A DNA stretch of 64,000 bases from Akebia trifoliata. Taxonomy: Eukaryota; Streptophyta; Magnoliopsida; Ranunculales; Lardizabalaceae. The position numbers and the translations under genes are program-made. The notes below the pieces were generated by a model, which was given only the letters and a program-made list of their open reading frames with translations, ran no database searches and had not been told where the DNA came from. The DNA lies in assembly GCA_017979445.1 (NCBI GenBank), contig CM030718.1:24051021-24115020 (forward strand), in the 5' to 3' direction. This document shows, piece after piece, positions 1-13,137 of this stretch (position 1 is its first letter; every line of letters begins with the position of its first letter).

Positions 1-276
1 ACCAAAGCTCTTCATCTCATCTCATTTATGAATCAAGTCATTCAACACTATTTTAGGTATGTTTTAAATATTTTTGTTGAATCTCATTCAGTCTTGATCC
101 ATTTGATTATTTATTTTAAGTTGTTAGATAGATAATTTTGTCGAATATATTACAGAAACTCTTGAATTTATTGTTATTGTTCTACTATTTGATTTGAAGA
201 TTTGTAGAGATGCTGAAATCCATCACTGATAAAAATAATAAAATTAATTAGTATTGTTATATTATTTAAAATTTAA

Positions 277-1488
277 TGTAAGAATGATATGATAACTATA
301 ATTTGAATTGATTTAAACAGAATGTACTTCATAAATGAAAAACATGGTCTAGATGTTTATTGATGAGCATGATTTTAACGGTTATACTAATAGCATGATG
401 TATTTTGTAAATAACACTAATAGTACTATTTTAAACTATATGATTATCTCTATGACTTTGTAACAAGGTAAATCAAGTTGTCATCTCTTCATTTAAGTTT
501 GGATTTGACCTTAATGTTCTATTTGCTTCATTTATTATAGATTGATGAGTTGAATGTACAATATGTGTGGGGGTATTGGTGAGCTTAATATTCAACCCAA
601 GCTAATGAGTTGAATGTGCAATGTAGGTGGGAGTATTGATGAACTTAATGTTCAATCTATGTTAAGTGTTAAATGTGCAATAAATGATTATTGTTATACT
701 ATAATATTTTCTTATTAACCGGTACTAGTACAATAACATGTTATTTCCAATTTAGGTATCAAAGTAATCAAAATTGTAATTATTCTGATTTTTATAATAA
801 GAGCTGGTCTTCAAGCTATTCACATTGGATAGCATTGTCAATTTTCTAACCATGAAATTCTTATTGCCTTAGAGCATTTTTTTAGTAATGCGATGCCTGA
901 CTGAAATTGATATTAATAATTTTCTTTGTTGTCATAGAAAATTAATAATATCCTTATCTTACATGTATTCTTTTATTTTATTTTTTTTTATAACACTTAG
1001 AAGTTTATATATGAGTTGAGAATATTTATAAATATAAGAGTCCAAAGTATTCTTGAGGTTAAGTGGAAATTTTAACATATTCAATTATTAATTATTCATG
1101 TATAATGACATATAAAATAAAAAATTATGGATTTATTTTATAACTCATCATTAATTTAATAAAAAAATATAAAAACATTTTTTGGAAAAATTATAATTTT
1201 TTAATGTTTTCTTTTAACAATTAAGCATTTAAAAAGTTTTATGAGACTTTTCAATTGTTACTACCAGGCATATCAATACATAAAATAACAAAAATTATGA
1301 CAAACGTAAATCACAATAAATACAAAATTTTATGATTTTAGAATTTTGTTGAGTAGACAAATAGAGCCTTTATTACAAAGTAATAGAGATAACCAAAATG
1401 ATAATAAAATACATCATGCTACTAGTACAATTATTGAAATCAATTCAAATTATGGTTATCAAATCGTTCTTACATTAGACAACTCACT
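277..1488. repeat. Diverged inverted repeat, arms about 277-475 and 1370-1488
   Basis: The left arm contains 'taagaatgatatgataacta' and further on 'tagcatgatgtattttgta'. The reverse complement of 1370-1488 contains the same blocks in the same order, with substitutions and a short length difference. Arms about 0.9 kb apart fit a decayed fold-back element or the inverted ends of an old transposon. No terminal motif or target duplication was found. Confidence 0.6.
543..664. repeat. Imperfect tandem repeat, about 60-bp unit, two copies plus a partial third
   Basis: Two units beginning 'tgagttgaatgt(a/g)caat' follow each other at about 545 and 605. Each contains a G-rich stretch and 'agcttaatattcaa' or a close variant. 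A partial third unit follows. The G-rich core recalls a retrotransposon polypurine tract, but no LTR was delimited. Confidence 0.55.
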
Positions 1489-2117
1489 TTCGTACGATCA
1501 AAGTATGTAAGTTCAAATTAAGAATAATAGAAATCAGACAATACCTACCATCATATTAAATAAAAATAAATAACATAAATATGAATAAAATCATACTGAT
1601 AACAACACAAAAAACACATGATATCATATACTTCTATTCATTTTCCCTTTTAAGATAACTCTACTTTGAGAATTTGATTTGGACAAGCACCACAAACTTG
1701 ATGGTAGTAAAAAAATTGTTTCTCGATATATTTTAAGGTCTTGTATACCATGCTCCATGATAACTATCAATATATATATATATATGACATTTTTTCAAGT
1801 AGAATAAATGTTTTATTTGCATCCAACAAACACGACATAGTATTTAATCATCAAAATTATACCTAAATATCGATGTTGTAGTGATATTAAAACACAATAT
1901 TTTTACAAATATGCATAAGTTTCAACAAAATAAAGTTTTTTAAATATAATAAAACCATCTAACTGATAACAAATACGTCAATCAAACACTTAATCATCCA
2001 AATGATAACAAAACTAAATAAAAAAGATAGCAAAACATGTTCATTAATCAGAGTTTTCAATATGTATTTGATCTGATCCCTCAATGACGTTAACTTCATT
2101 ATTATGAAAACAATAAA

Positions 2118-4472
2118 TTCGATGTGCTTATTTGAACAATGAAAATAATATTGTATAAAAAATTGATCAACACTATTAAGATAAACTATTATTATTTTTG
2201 ACTTCTCCATTATGAGCATTAAGCTTGATGTTATGCATCTATCATACAAAAAATAGATTTTTTAATTTTCACAGATACATGATAAAATAATAAATCTTTA
2301 ATAAGTTATACATGATCAAGTGATGCATGACATATTATCTTATTTAAATAATTCAAATTCAAATGAGTGGTGCAAATTAAGCTTGATGCAACACTCAATA
2401 TTATAAAATATCTACTATCTTTTTTTTAAAAATTTAACTAAGTGAATGTTCAAGCAACCTTGATCAAATTAGCAAAACAAACCACTTGGTGGACTAACAA
2501 AACACTAGCATCATAGGTAAAAAAATCACTATAAATTATATTAGTTCATATACTTAACTATTATTGGATTCAACTAAAGGTTAATAAAAAAAATAGAGAA
2601 ATCACTTATTAAGAAAAACATATTAATTAATAACTTCAAATAATAAACGTTGAACTAAATAAATTTTATTATACATGGAATAAATTAAAATTTAGAAAAA
2701 ATTCCAAAATTGTAATGAAGAAATAAAAAAAAATTTTGAAAGATTCGATACTTTTCAATCATACCGTAAATATTCAAGTATTGACCAAATTTCAAGTGTT
2801 ATATTTTTTGTTTTGGTTGTTATTTCTTAAGACTAAACTTGAAATTTTGTGATTTCTAGCCAAGTTCAAATTTTAAATTTTATAAAGTAAAAAAATAACA
2901 AAATGATAGATATAATATAACTCAATAAAATTCTATCCAAACTTCCTTAAATCTAAAAGAAAAAATTGTATAAATTTATTTTAGAATAATTGAAAGATAT
3001 ATCAACATATCATTGAACTTTTTACATCTTTCTTCAATATAGAGAATAATAGATTGTTTGGCGTTTGACTTTACTTTTTTTTTTAAAGAGAGTTTTACTT
3101 CTATGTATTAAAAGTAAAAAAGTAGGTAGTTTTAGGTAGTTAAGTTGGTATTTGTGGGAAGTGATTTAGATCGTAAGATCTTTTTCAATATCATCTTAGG
3201 TTGTCAAATGTGTTTATGACTGCGAAAACCCAATATTCTGTATAATAAACTGGATGCCCTTGTCTACGTCACCGGTCATTTCGTGCATTTTTTTGTTTTG
3301 AAAAAAAAAATTCTTAAAAATTAATGTGCTTACTTGAACAATGAAAATAATATTGCATTAAAAAAATTGATCAACACTATTAGATCATTTTTATTTTTTT
3401 TTATTTTGATTTCTCTTTTGTGAGCATGAAGTTTGATGATATGCATCCATTATACAAATAAAAAAAGATTATCTAATTTTCATAGGAACATGATAAAATA
3501 ATGTATCTTTAATAAGTTGTGTATGATCAAGTGATGCATAACAAAACATTTTGTTTAAATAATTGAAACTCAAATGATTAGTGCATTAAAACTTGATGCA
3601 ACACTTAACATTATAAAATATTTACCATCTTCTTCTTAAAAACTCCAACAAAGTGAAGATTGAAACAACCTTGACCGAATTGGCAAGACAACTATTCGAT
3701 GGATCAGCAAAACACTAATATCATACGTAGAAAAAAATACATAAATCATATTATTTGATGTCGTCAATTACTATCGGATCCAAATAAAATCCAATAAAAA
3801 ATAGAGAAAAATCACTCATTAAGAAAAATAATTAATTAACTTCTAGTAATAAACACATAACTAAATAATTTTTTTTCATACATGGAATTAATTTGACTAT
3901 AGAAAAAAAAATTTCAAATTTGCAATGACGAAATCTTGAAAATTTTGGAATATCCGATAATATCAAACCATACCATAAATATTCAGGTGTTGTTTAAATT
4001 CCAAGTAAATGCTATATTTTTTATTTTGGTTATTGTTTCTCAATAGTAAACTCAAAACTCTATGGTTTTCAGTTAACTCTAAATTTTAAATGTGAAGTTT
4101 TATAAAGTAAAAAAATAATAAGATTACATATATTATATAACTCAATCAAAGCTTACCCACACTTTCTTAGAATCTAAGAGATCAGAATTATATTAATTTA
4201 TTTTAAAAGAGTTGAAAGATATATCTACATATCCCTAAAATCTTTACCTCTTTCTTCTATATAGAGAATAATGGGTTGTTTGACATTTGACTCTGATTTC
4301 TTTATGTAAAGAAACTATAAATAATTTTAGATGGAAAAAATGAGTAATCTTAGGTAGTTAAGTTGGTTTTAAAGTGATCTCGACTATCAGATCTTTTCTA
4401 ACTTCTTCTTAAACTGTAAAATGTGTTTATGATTGAAGCAAAATCATGTTTTGTATAATAAATTTTCAAATG
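2118..4472. repeat. Diverged tandem duplication, unit about 1.2 kb
   Basis: The segments 2118-3255 and 3322-4472 match along their length in the same order. Shared anchors include 'tgaacaatgaaaataatatt' (about 2133 and 3336), 'gatcaagtgatgcat' (2314 and 3524), 'ttatttt(a)gaataattgaaag'-like blocks, and 'aggtagttaagttggt' (about 3131 and 4351). The copies differ by many substitutions and small indels, so the duplication is old. No coding potential is seen. Confidence 0.75.
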
Positions 4473-5381
4473 TTTATTTTTTTATTTTCATAGAAGAATG
4501 TTTATGTCTAATAAGTTTATATTACTTTCTCTTCGTGGGCAGTAAAATTTTGAAACGATCTCCAAAATTTTTATAAATAAAAATAAAGTCCTTAGAAGTC
4601 ATAAATGAACCCATACATCTAAATTGGGCTTTGTTGATTAGGAATTGACATTCTAAAGATTTGGACTTTTAGCGTTTATAGACAAAACACATAATCCAAA
4701 TAAATCTAAGTAGTCAACTTTAAATATTAACCATACACCTAAATAGATGAGTTTGGGCCACCAAAAATCTATAAAGTCCTCAAAATTGATATTAAACAAA
4801 CTTAACAATTAGACTAACTAATCAAAGCTCACTAAATTATAGGTATAATTGAAAAGTTAAATTACCCTAAGTCTATAAATACCAAAGTTTCTCTTATTTG
4901 GGGGATTCCTAAATCACTTTCTCTCAAAAAATAAAAACACTTTCTAAAGAAGAAAAAACTCCCAAACCCTTTCTTTAGAGACGAATAAAGATTTTTTAAG
5001 AAAAACTCAGACTCCAAGTCAGGAGAATATCAAACTTAAAAGCTCTTATCCGAAAGTCAAGAAATCATTCTCAATCGATAAAATACAAAGTTCAGAGAGA
5101 ATAAAAATCCACATAAAGCCACTATAGAAGATCAAACAATTTAAATAATTTTCCACAAGTCTAAAGGTCATTCTTAGTCGATTAAGCATAAAGTCCAAAT
5201 GAAGAAAGTGATACATCACTATTTTCATTGTATTTGACTGTTAATCAAAGGAAAACATCAATTAGTAAAGTGTATATCATTTTCATCATCAAAATCAATA
5301 AAATCATTTTGCAATATAATTTTTTACATCTCGAGATAGATCGTGAAATTTGTTGTTGAAATTTTCAATTGTTATACTTTA
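4473..5381. other. Intergenic, no gene seen
   Basis: A TATA-like 'ctataaatacc' near 4875 is followed by A-rich and pyrimidine-rich leader-like DNA. This arrangement resembles a plant LTR promoter region, but no LTR ends could be placed. Short open frames here match nothing recognised. Confidence 0.4.
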
Positions 5382-6519
5382 AGGGCCTGTATGGATACAT
5401 GAGCCAGAAGTATTTAAAACATAAGTACTCTCATAAGTATTTTTTGAAGTATTGCCTAAAATAGCTGGATACGTATTGTACATTTGGATGTAGCTTCTAA
5501 GAATTATTATCAGAAGTACTTCTGACAAAATTTTGTGTTTGAGAATTATTCTGGATTATATTAATATGACAAGAATTCCCTTATATGTAATAATTACTAT
5601 TTTTAACATTATAACTCAACAACTTATGCTCCAAAAAAGTAATAGTTACTATTTTTATTCAATAAAAACATTATAACATCATTTTAAACTCAAAATGTAT
5701 ATTTAAAAAAAAATATTTGACAGAACCTACCCTAAATATTGGACATATGAAAAATAAAACTTATATAAAAATATGACAACTATCATATAATAAAACATGT
5801 ATATCCCCATAATTCCTTTCTAATCATGAGAAAACGAAAATTGTAGGATCAGATGAAAAAATAATTCCCATATAATTTGATTTGAATGATATTAATTATT
5901 TTAGTCATTGTTTAATTATATGCTACCACCACACACAATAAAGGTAACACAACTAACAATGACTTGTCATTTTCCCAAACATCTAAATCAATAGCAAATG
6001 GTATGTCGTCATTGTTTAATTGTATTCTGTCATCACACACAACAGAGGCAACACCACCAACAATAGTTTGTATTCTTTTCAAACACCTAAACTAATAAAA
6101 AATCTCCAAACAAGAGTTTGTCTTATCTTTTACCAAGCAAATTTTTTTATAAATTGCGAATAATAAACATTTTGTAAATCTCGAGGCCGATGAGATTACT
6201 TATCATCATTCCATAATTCAACTAATTTGGCTAAGGGCCTACGAGACGACCTTCCCTTACTCATTGTAGCCTTAACATCATCACTCATTTTCTTAATTTG
6301 TTCTCTTAGCTTCTTTCCTTTTTCCGAGTCCATCAACTCTCTCACACGCTTCTCCACTTCACATGTGCTAACAAATCCATCTTCAGATTCTTCTATTGGT
6401 AAAGCCACCTTCATTTCCTCCACCAACACCACCCTATTCAACCTTTGCCTAGCATAAAGTGGCCAAGCAATCATATGCACACTAAGTGGCACCCCGCCAA
6501 ACGCTAACACAAATCCCCA

Positions 6520-7750
6520 TGTCAGATCTCGAGGTACTAGGTGGTACCTCGAAATTTCGGCATGGTCTCCTCTGTTAATGTTAGCATTCCAAGGCGTTTA
6601 ACCTACACCTGATAAATGACATACAATCCTGCATACATATAAAAAATATAATACTAGTAGAAGCCTATATACTTCTTATAATGTACGAAAGATCAGAGTG
6701 TAGAAGAATAACCATAATACAAGATTATACAAAATTCCTCACTCTAACAGAAATCCTAACACTCAAGATAGAACCCATAAGACTACTTGGGGGAACTGAC
6801 ACCACTAGGGGGTATAACCCTAGTATTTATCAGGTCACGGACTCTGGTTGTCTATCTGACCAACCAGATGATATTTATTCGTGCTCTATACCTGCATCGC
6901 CAAGCTCTGAATCTGAAATTAAAAAAATAGATAAGGAAATGGTGAGTAACAATGGTTACCCAGTAGGAAAATAAATAATTTCTGTCAATAACCCCTCCTA
7001 GCATGAACAAATAAGCATATTAAATCATTTTAACAATATAAAATTTTATAAAATAAACTACGATTAACTGGTACATATAGCCAGGAATGAGCAACTAAAC
7101 ATTTTAAAACTGACATTACATCAATCAACAGTACTCACTATAACATTTTCTTTATGTACAAATCTAATTGATCAAATTGAAATATTAAACATGCATTTCA
7201 TTTTATATATCAAAGTAAGGCAGCATATACATAATACACTATGGTGGAGTATTGGAATTAGAGAGTTGGGATTCACGACTGGATCGCTTCCAGTCGGGAT
7301 ATGATGTTACAATTCTTCTCTAGATTTTAGTTCCTGATTTTGTGGCCGGTCGCTGCACTTACCACACTTGGTTGACCATTTATCCGGCTCAGGCTGGCCG
7401 TTTGACGTGACAGTCAACAATGGGTCTCTTTTCGATGTGTCAGAACGTTCAACTACTATAGATTGTTAGTGATCACTGACTAATCATCTTCATCTATGCC
7501 CATCAGGCGTGCATGTGATTCCCAAATATACAAACCATTCGTATACGACTACCTTTACATTACAAGTTCACTAGTAAAGACAGAGAGGAATAACCCGGAT
7601 TCCAATTGTGACTATACTCTCATACGCGTCCCATATCACGTATGAGCTTGGTGGTCCCTACCGTACATCCCAGGATAGTACACCACTCCGGATGATATGA
7701 CGTACTATCCCTTCAGGCATTCACAGACTCTTTAACAGTTCACAAAATAG

Positions 7751-7808
<58 letters not shown>

Positions 7809-9522
7809 TTTGAAAATAAAAGAGAAATTAACAATAAAGGATTGAGAATGGATATCCAGTTTCCTACCATGCAAGTGTGGCCACCTGGCCTAAAATAAAT
7901 AACATAACGGAAAGGTACACAGCGCCTCGCGCTAACAGAAATTTAAATAAACATGCAACCAACAATATTATCACTGGATATCTGTTCACCAACCTACACA
8001 CAACACAACAACGTAAAATGCAGACATCACCCCTCGGGTATGACTCTGACATTTTACCGTTTCATACCCTTTTTCCCTTTTTTCGATTTTTATAGTTTTC
8101 AATCTCTTCAATAAAATATTCATTTTCTGATATTCATCAACTCAATATGAGTACATTGAATATTAAATCATATTTTTCAACTATAGAATTTATTTTTATC
8201 AATAATATTGAAAAAGAATACAAATTTTATATCAAAACGGGGTCTGAGCAGTGCATAAGACCCAATTGATGAAAATAACCCGTTAAAATACCCTACCCAC
8301 GTATAATTTGTTAAAAAATACAATTAAACATATCAAACATGCAATTTCTAGCGTGAATTTTTGAAATAACAAAAGAATTCTATATTTTGGAAATACATCC
8401 AAATTTTTTTCGATAAAATTCTAAATGCAATTTTCATAATCTACAATTACTAATAGAATTTGAGAGTTCCTTACAATGTCTAGGCAAAAGGATCGAAGTG
8501 TGTGTGCGAAAATCGAGGTGATCAGCAAGAAAATCGAGACGGATCGAACTTCAAAGCGGCTGATTTTCGAAATTGGCCCGGTGGTTTCAAAGATCTCGAC
8601 GTGGTCGTCCTTTCTCCCTTCTGCGACGGAGGACAGTTTGACCCCGAAACGGATGAAATCCGAGGTCGAAGTAACGAAATCTCAGTATATACGTACGGCT
8701 GATTTTCGACGATATCGGGTGAAAAAGAAGATGAAATGAAGGGATTTTGGGTGGGTTTGGTAGATGTCGAAGCTGCGGATCTTTTTTTCTTCTGCGACGA
8801 TCGTCGAAAGTGGACCGTTTGCTACGAATCGACGTTGGAAGAACGAGAGAAAAATAAATTTTTTTAAGAAAAAACGTGGTTGGTTTTGTACGCCTTGGGG
8901 AAGATGAATAATGAAAAAAAAGTAAAAAATTATTTATATAAGGTCTCGAGACGAAATCGATATTTTGGCTATTGTTTTGATCGACGATAACTTCACCATC
9001 CGGACTCCAAAACTGACAAATGAATACTCTATTTCATCTAATTTTTCGTTCCGAATCTAATGGTATGGTGAATTTCTACAAATTCTATCTCTAACAAAAA
9101 TTTATATTTTTGACCTGAGGTGACCCCTAAACTTGACGTCGTTTTCGTTTTTGACGATAATTCGACTTCCTGATCTCCAAAAATGACAAATAAATAGTTC
9201 ATATTCAATAATTTTTTGTTACGAATCCAATGGTGTAATCGAATCTTAAAAATTCTTGCTCTAGAAAAATGTTACTATTTTAGCCTGATCCGACTCGGTA
9301 ATCGAGGATTTGTAATTTTTTTATTCGGACTCGCACTTGAGCGTGCTTACAGGCTAAAATATGTTTTTCGATCATTTTGAATCTAATGGTAAGGTCATAT
9401 TCCATTATAAATGATCAGAAACATCCTAAAGTTTTACCCCTAAGTCCCATTTTCAATATTTTCTTAAAATTCTACTATTTATTTTTTTCTCGAGATACGA
9501 ATTGAAAATTCGGGGTTTTACA
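6520..9522 (-). mobile_element. LTR-like insertion, about 3.0 kb, probable long solo LTR
   Basis: On the minus strand the block begins TGTAAAACCCCGAATTTTC and ends CTCGAGATCTGACA, so it has TG...CA ends. It precisely interrupts UGT coding sequence. The flanking five bases, CCCCA on the left and CACTA on the right, match at only three positions, so the target duplication has decayed or my ends are slightly off. There is no gag or pol frame. The length fits the long LTRs of some Ty3/gypsy chromoviruses. An (AT)n run sits inside. Confidence 0.65.
7752..7801. repeat. (AT)n microsatellite, about 50 bp
   Basis: An uninterrupted TA/AT dinucleotide run lies inside the LTR-like insertion. It is likely to vary in length between individuals. 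Confidence 0.95.
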
Positions 9523-11675
9523 CACTAGAGCACACAACTTCCAAAATCGAGTTCCAACCACAATGAGTCACAAACCCACCCACCGATTCACAACTCAATA
9601 CTTTCACTTGTGGGACCCATGACTTTACCACTAAACCTTTGTATTTCGTCCTATCCAAGAACCCATCTGGTAGTAAAGCATCCAAATCTGGATCCGATGG
9701 TTATAAAAACTTCTTGATTTTATCATCAACAGGTGGACTCCGTACAACCCACAAGAATCTCTGCCCATTTTTCTCCAACCCAATATATATTTCTTTCAAT
9801 TATGACTCAGAGAACAAACCCAAGCTTTTAAAGCACAAGAACACAATGCTTCAAATAGGTTGTGAGTCAAGCCAAGCCAAACATTCATGTGTATATCCCT
9901 CATCAGCACTATTTCGATGATCAAAAGCAATCAATGGTCCAATACAGTAAACATGTGGGGTCGGACACAATGCTTTAGAATTTAGGTTTTAGGGTTTATG
10001 GAGAAGCAGGTTGCAACAAATAAGAAGAAGAAGAAGAATGACAAGAATATGCGATAGATAGTGTGGGTAAGGATGCCAATTGAGACCTTTGGCCTGACCC
10101 AGTCCGCCTGCCAAAACAAAGGTTAAGGCCTTCATATTGAGCTTGCAAGGGTAGGACAAGCTCAATAATCAAGGGTTTTTGGGAAAAGCTTGTGAGATCT
10201 AAAGATGAAGCAAAGATCACAGTAGCAGAACCTACTCCAAATGTATGCTATATAACAAATCAAACATGTTGTTGTGCGTTGAGTAAGAGAAAGAAGAAGA
10301 AAGATTCGATCAGGGACATTGGATGTAATTTCTTATATTTTCAAGGTGCATATTTTTCCCAAAACCGCTGTTTTGACGGAATCGAAGTGCTCCCTGCAAT
10401 TTCGTTTTTGAAAAGTACCTATTTTGGTGTTCCGCCAAAAACCTTCTTTTCTACTCTTAGGTAGAGTAGTTTTGTGAAGTACTCAACCATCCAAACGAAC
10501 ATAAATTACTTCTGACTCCCCGCAAAAGTCAGAAGTACTTGGAGAAGTGAATCCAAACAGGCCCTAACTTTCTAACTATTTTGTTTCTTTTCTCGCACCT
10601 ATATTATTTTGCATGACTTTATACGATTGTGAGCCATTTTTTAGTAACTCCACCCTCCTTTAGTCCTTGTTTTCGAGAATGATGCTGGTCTTCTTGATGA
10701 CTCGGTCAATAGTGAAATCAAGAAAGGTCGTCCAGTGGGGCAACTATTCATCCCAACCCTCTCCCCCTTTTCAAATTTTCTTAATTTTTTTAAAGTACCA
10801 TTCAATGTTTTGATCAACATCAAAGATACCTGTCTTTTTTGCCCCTTCTAATTTTTATCAAGTTTTAGAGTTACTCCTCCATATTTTGATTAATATTAGA
10901 AATACCTCATATTTTCAAACCAATGACATGCCTCTTTGACTTAGGTTTTTGTTTTGGAGGTTATTGTAAAATAACTTAAATGCCCTTGTCTTCAATCTTT
11001 AGCCATTTTCCATATGATTTGTACCTACTACTCCTCGAGTGAAAGGATTCAATCTTTTGTAACTTAGGGGAGTGCACTTTTCAAGTACCTTCCTCAGTTG
11101 TCTCTGACTGGAACTTGATTTATTGATTTTCTCTTGCTCTCACAATAGTGATGACTAAATATCATAAACAAAACCATCTTGTCCGTACCTTATTTTTATT
11201 CTATGTTTAGTTATGATGAATTTATAATTATTTACTATATCTTTATTATTATTATGAGAGAAAGCGGAGTATAAGTGGTTTGACACCAAAACTTAGATTT
11301 CAAAAATGCCCCCACCTTAACATTTAAATTTAATATGATCAACATTATTTTGGTAAAAAATCGAGAAAATTGAAACGTATGACACTGGAGAATCATGTTG
11401 GTTAGTATTTAAAATTACAAAAATATCTTTTCTTATTATGTAATATTTACAAACCCTCTAATCAATGTATGAATTACATATAAGCTCCGTTAATTCATGT
11501 TTATTTGTACATGCCACATTCTAGTATTTCTAATAAGAAGACAATAGAGGAATTAATGAGGTCCATCAATATTCCAAAGATAGAACAAATGATCTACATG
11601 GGGATGCTAAGGTGAACATTTCTTACTGCATACAAGGCAGAGCCAGTAAGGGATAAGGGATCAAGGGTGGCAGTT

Positions 11676-11694
11676 CCCCCCCCCCCCCCCCCCC
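11676..11694. repeat. Poly-C run, 19 bases
   Basis: A homopolymer of 19 C. Its true length is uncertain because such runs are prone to sequencing error. A second run lies 145 bp downstream. Confidence 0.9.
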
Positions 11695-11838
11695 TTCCTA
11701 CCTCAACCTTTTGTTGATTTAATATACCTTCTACCTTTTGTCTTTTGATATTTTGAGATATTCCTTGGGCTTTCAATTTTTTAACATGCCCCTTTAACCT
11801 TATAACCCCACTCTTCACTCCCTCATTCAATTTTGCCT

Positions 11839-11855
11839 CCCCCCCCCCCCCCCCC
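11839..11855. repeat. Poly-C run, 17 bases
   Basis: A homopolymer of 17 C in a pyrimidine-rich context, the second of two in this stretch. Confidence 0.9.
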
Positions 11856-13023
11856 TTCTCTCGTTGGAAATTTTGGGTGATTAGAAACCTCTCTACACTT
11901 GTTAGATTTTTAAGATATTCTCACCTTTGTATTCAAACTGATAACATACCCTCATTGGCCTTATTGCCCCCTTCCAATATTTTGGGTGATTTACACACTC
12001 CTTCTATCAAATTTGGATATGTTGTGTCTTTAAGTTGATATTCCTTCTTTGACATTTTCTTTTATTTTAGAATAAGAAAAAATAATCCAAATACTCTTAT
12101 TTCATTTTGTAACCTAAAAAACCTTTTTTTTTTCTTCGTAAAATCATTCATCTTCAAGTACTTGAACTTCAACATAAATTTATTTTTAATCTATTCAATT
12201 TCATCTTCAATCCATCCTTTTGAGCATTGTCTTAGTTTCCTCATATAATACCTAAGAATGCTATAAAAGAATCTCATCATCATCTAGTTAAAAAAAAATC
12301 CTATATTGTTATTTAGATTTAAAGGTTGAAGTAATTAATTTTAATGTTAAAAATTAAAAACATTATGTAAGAGATTAAAGATAGACTGATTTTGGGAAAA
12401 GAATTCAAAGGGCTTTTAGTTTTAGATTGAAGACGAGGGTTACGACGTCCTTTTGCATTTATCTATTGGAGAATACTAAAGTCAAGGGGGCATGTAGGCG
12501 GCATTGCATCACTTGACTTAGGTCTTCTCTCAAAGACTAACGAGAAATGACTTAAATGCTTTTTTCTTCAACCTCTAACTAAAAGCACTAGAATTTTCTT
12601 TCTAAAATCGATCTTCAAGCTCTTCAACGTCACACTAGTATCGACTCTCTTTGGACCCCATCCACCAATAATGTTTGTCCCCATCATGATTTTATTTTGA
12701 GCCCCACTAATCAACAAATAATGACGTGGGCAAATCATTAATGTTTGGCAAAGATTTTTGCCATTTGGAGTAAAAAGAGTCTGGGAGTTGTTTTGTGACC
12801 TAACTCCTTGGAGTAGTAGAATTTCACTTCTTCTAGAATGTATTAATAATCACTATTTCCTCTGCCAACTTGCACCACTAAAGCTCCAGCTCACACTAAT
12901 GTTCTACGGGTCCTCGTGCCTGGTGAAGCATAAAATTACCAAAATAGCCTTTCTCTCAGCTGATAGCTGATGCTATACAGCTGGCCACGTTGTGATACAA
13001 ATCAGGTGCTCCTCACGTGGGCC

Positions 13024-13137
13024 TGCGTTCATGAAACCTAATTGCGTATACACTATCAAACCATGACTCATTTATTCCTTTGCGTTCATGAAACCTAATT
13101 GCGTATACACTATCAAACCATGACTCATTTATTCCTT
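13024..13137. repeat. Exact 57-bp tandem duplication
   Basis: The unit beginning 'tgcgttcatgaaacctaatt' and ending 'tttattcctt' occurs twice head to tail, at 13024-13080 and 13081-13137, with no difference seen. Perfect identity in fast-decaying intergenic DNA points to a very recent duplication or an assembly artefact. Confidence 0.95.

Larger units (their letters stand above)
1..2117. other. Intergenic, AT-rich, no gene seen
   Basis: No open reading frame here resembles a protein family, and the longest frames are short and low in complexity. It holds an inverted repeat and an imperfect tandem repeat (separate entries) and a short AT dinucleotide run near 1770-1785. It is probably decayed transposon DNA. 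Confidence 0.6.
6196..9973 (-). pseudogene. UDP-glycosyltransferase pseudogene (UGT88-like), split by an LTR insertion
   Basis: This is the C-terminal half of a family 1 plant UGT, the enzymes that move sugars from UDP-sugars to small molecules. The upstream part (9973 down to 9523) encodes CIGPLIA-like, [30 protein letters not shown] and the start of the PSPG donor-sugar motif, including WVPQ and THCGWNS. The downstream part (6519 down to 6196) continues with GVPL...AWPLYARQRLNRVVLVEEMKVAL and a normal C-terminus ending LAKLVELW. A 3.0-kb insertion separates them inside the PSPG box. In-frame stops lie at 9701-9703, 9800-9802 and 9851-9853. The N-terminal half, about 250 residues with the acceptor pocket and catalytic His, is absent. 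It is clearly non-functional. The UGT88 assignment rests on the C-terminal motif style and is tentative. Confidence 0.88.
5382..10565. mobile_element. Probable non-autonomous DNA transposon carrying a UGT fragment
   Basis: The left end reads AGGGCCTGTATGGATACA. The reverse complement of the right end reads AGGGCCTGTTTGGATTCA, giving a terminal inverted repeat of about 18 bp. Both subterminal regions contain copies of 'cagaagtact'. The word ACTTT lies just outside each end and may be a target duplication, but it is too short to be decisive. GGGCCTGTTTGG-type ends are common in plant hAT and other non-autonomous elements. No transposase was seen. The interior holds a broken UGT gene and a 3-kb LTR-like insertion, so this may be a gene-capturing element. 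An alternative is two unrelated insertions with similar ends. Confidence 0.5.
10566..13023. other. Intergenic, no gene seen
   Basis: No recognisable coding region. It contains pyrimidine-rich DNA with two long poly-C runs (separate entries). Stretches around 10860-11000 and 12500-12590 share the phrase 'acttaaatgc' with a nearby 'gacttaggt', suggesting old repeat relatives. Open frames here match nothing known to me. Confidence 0.55.
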
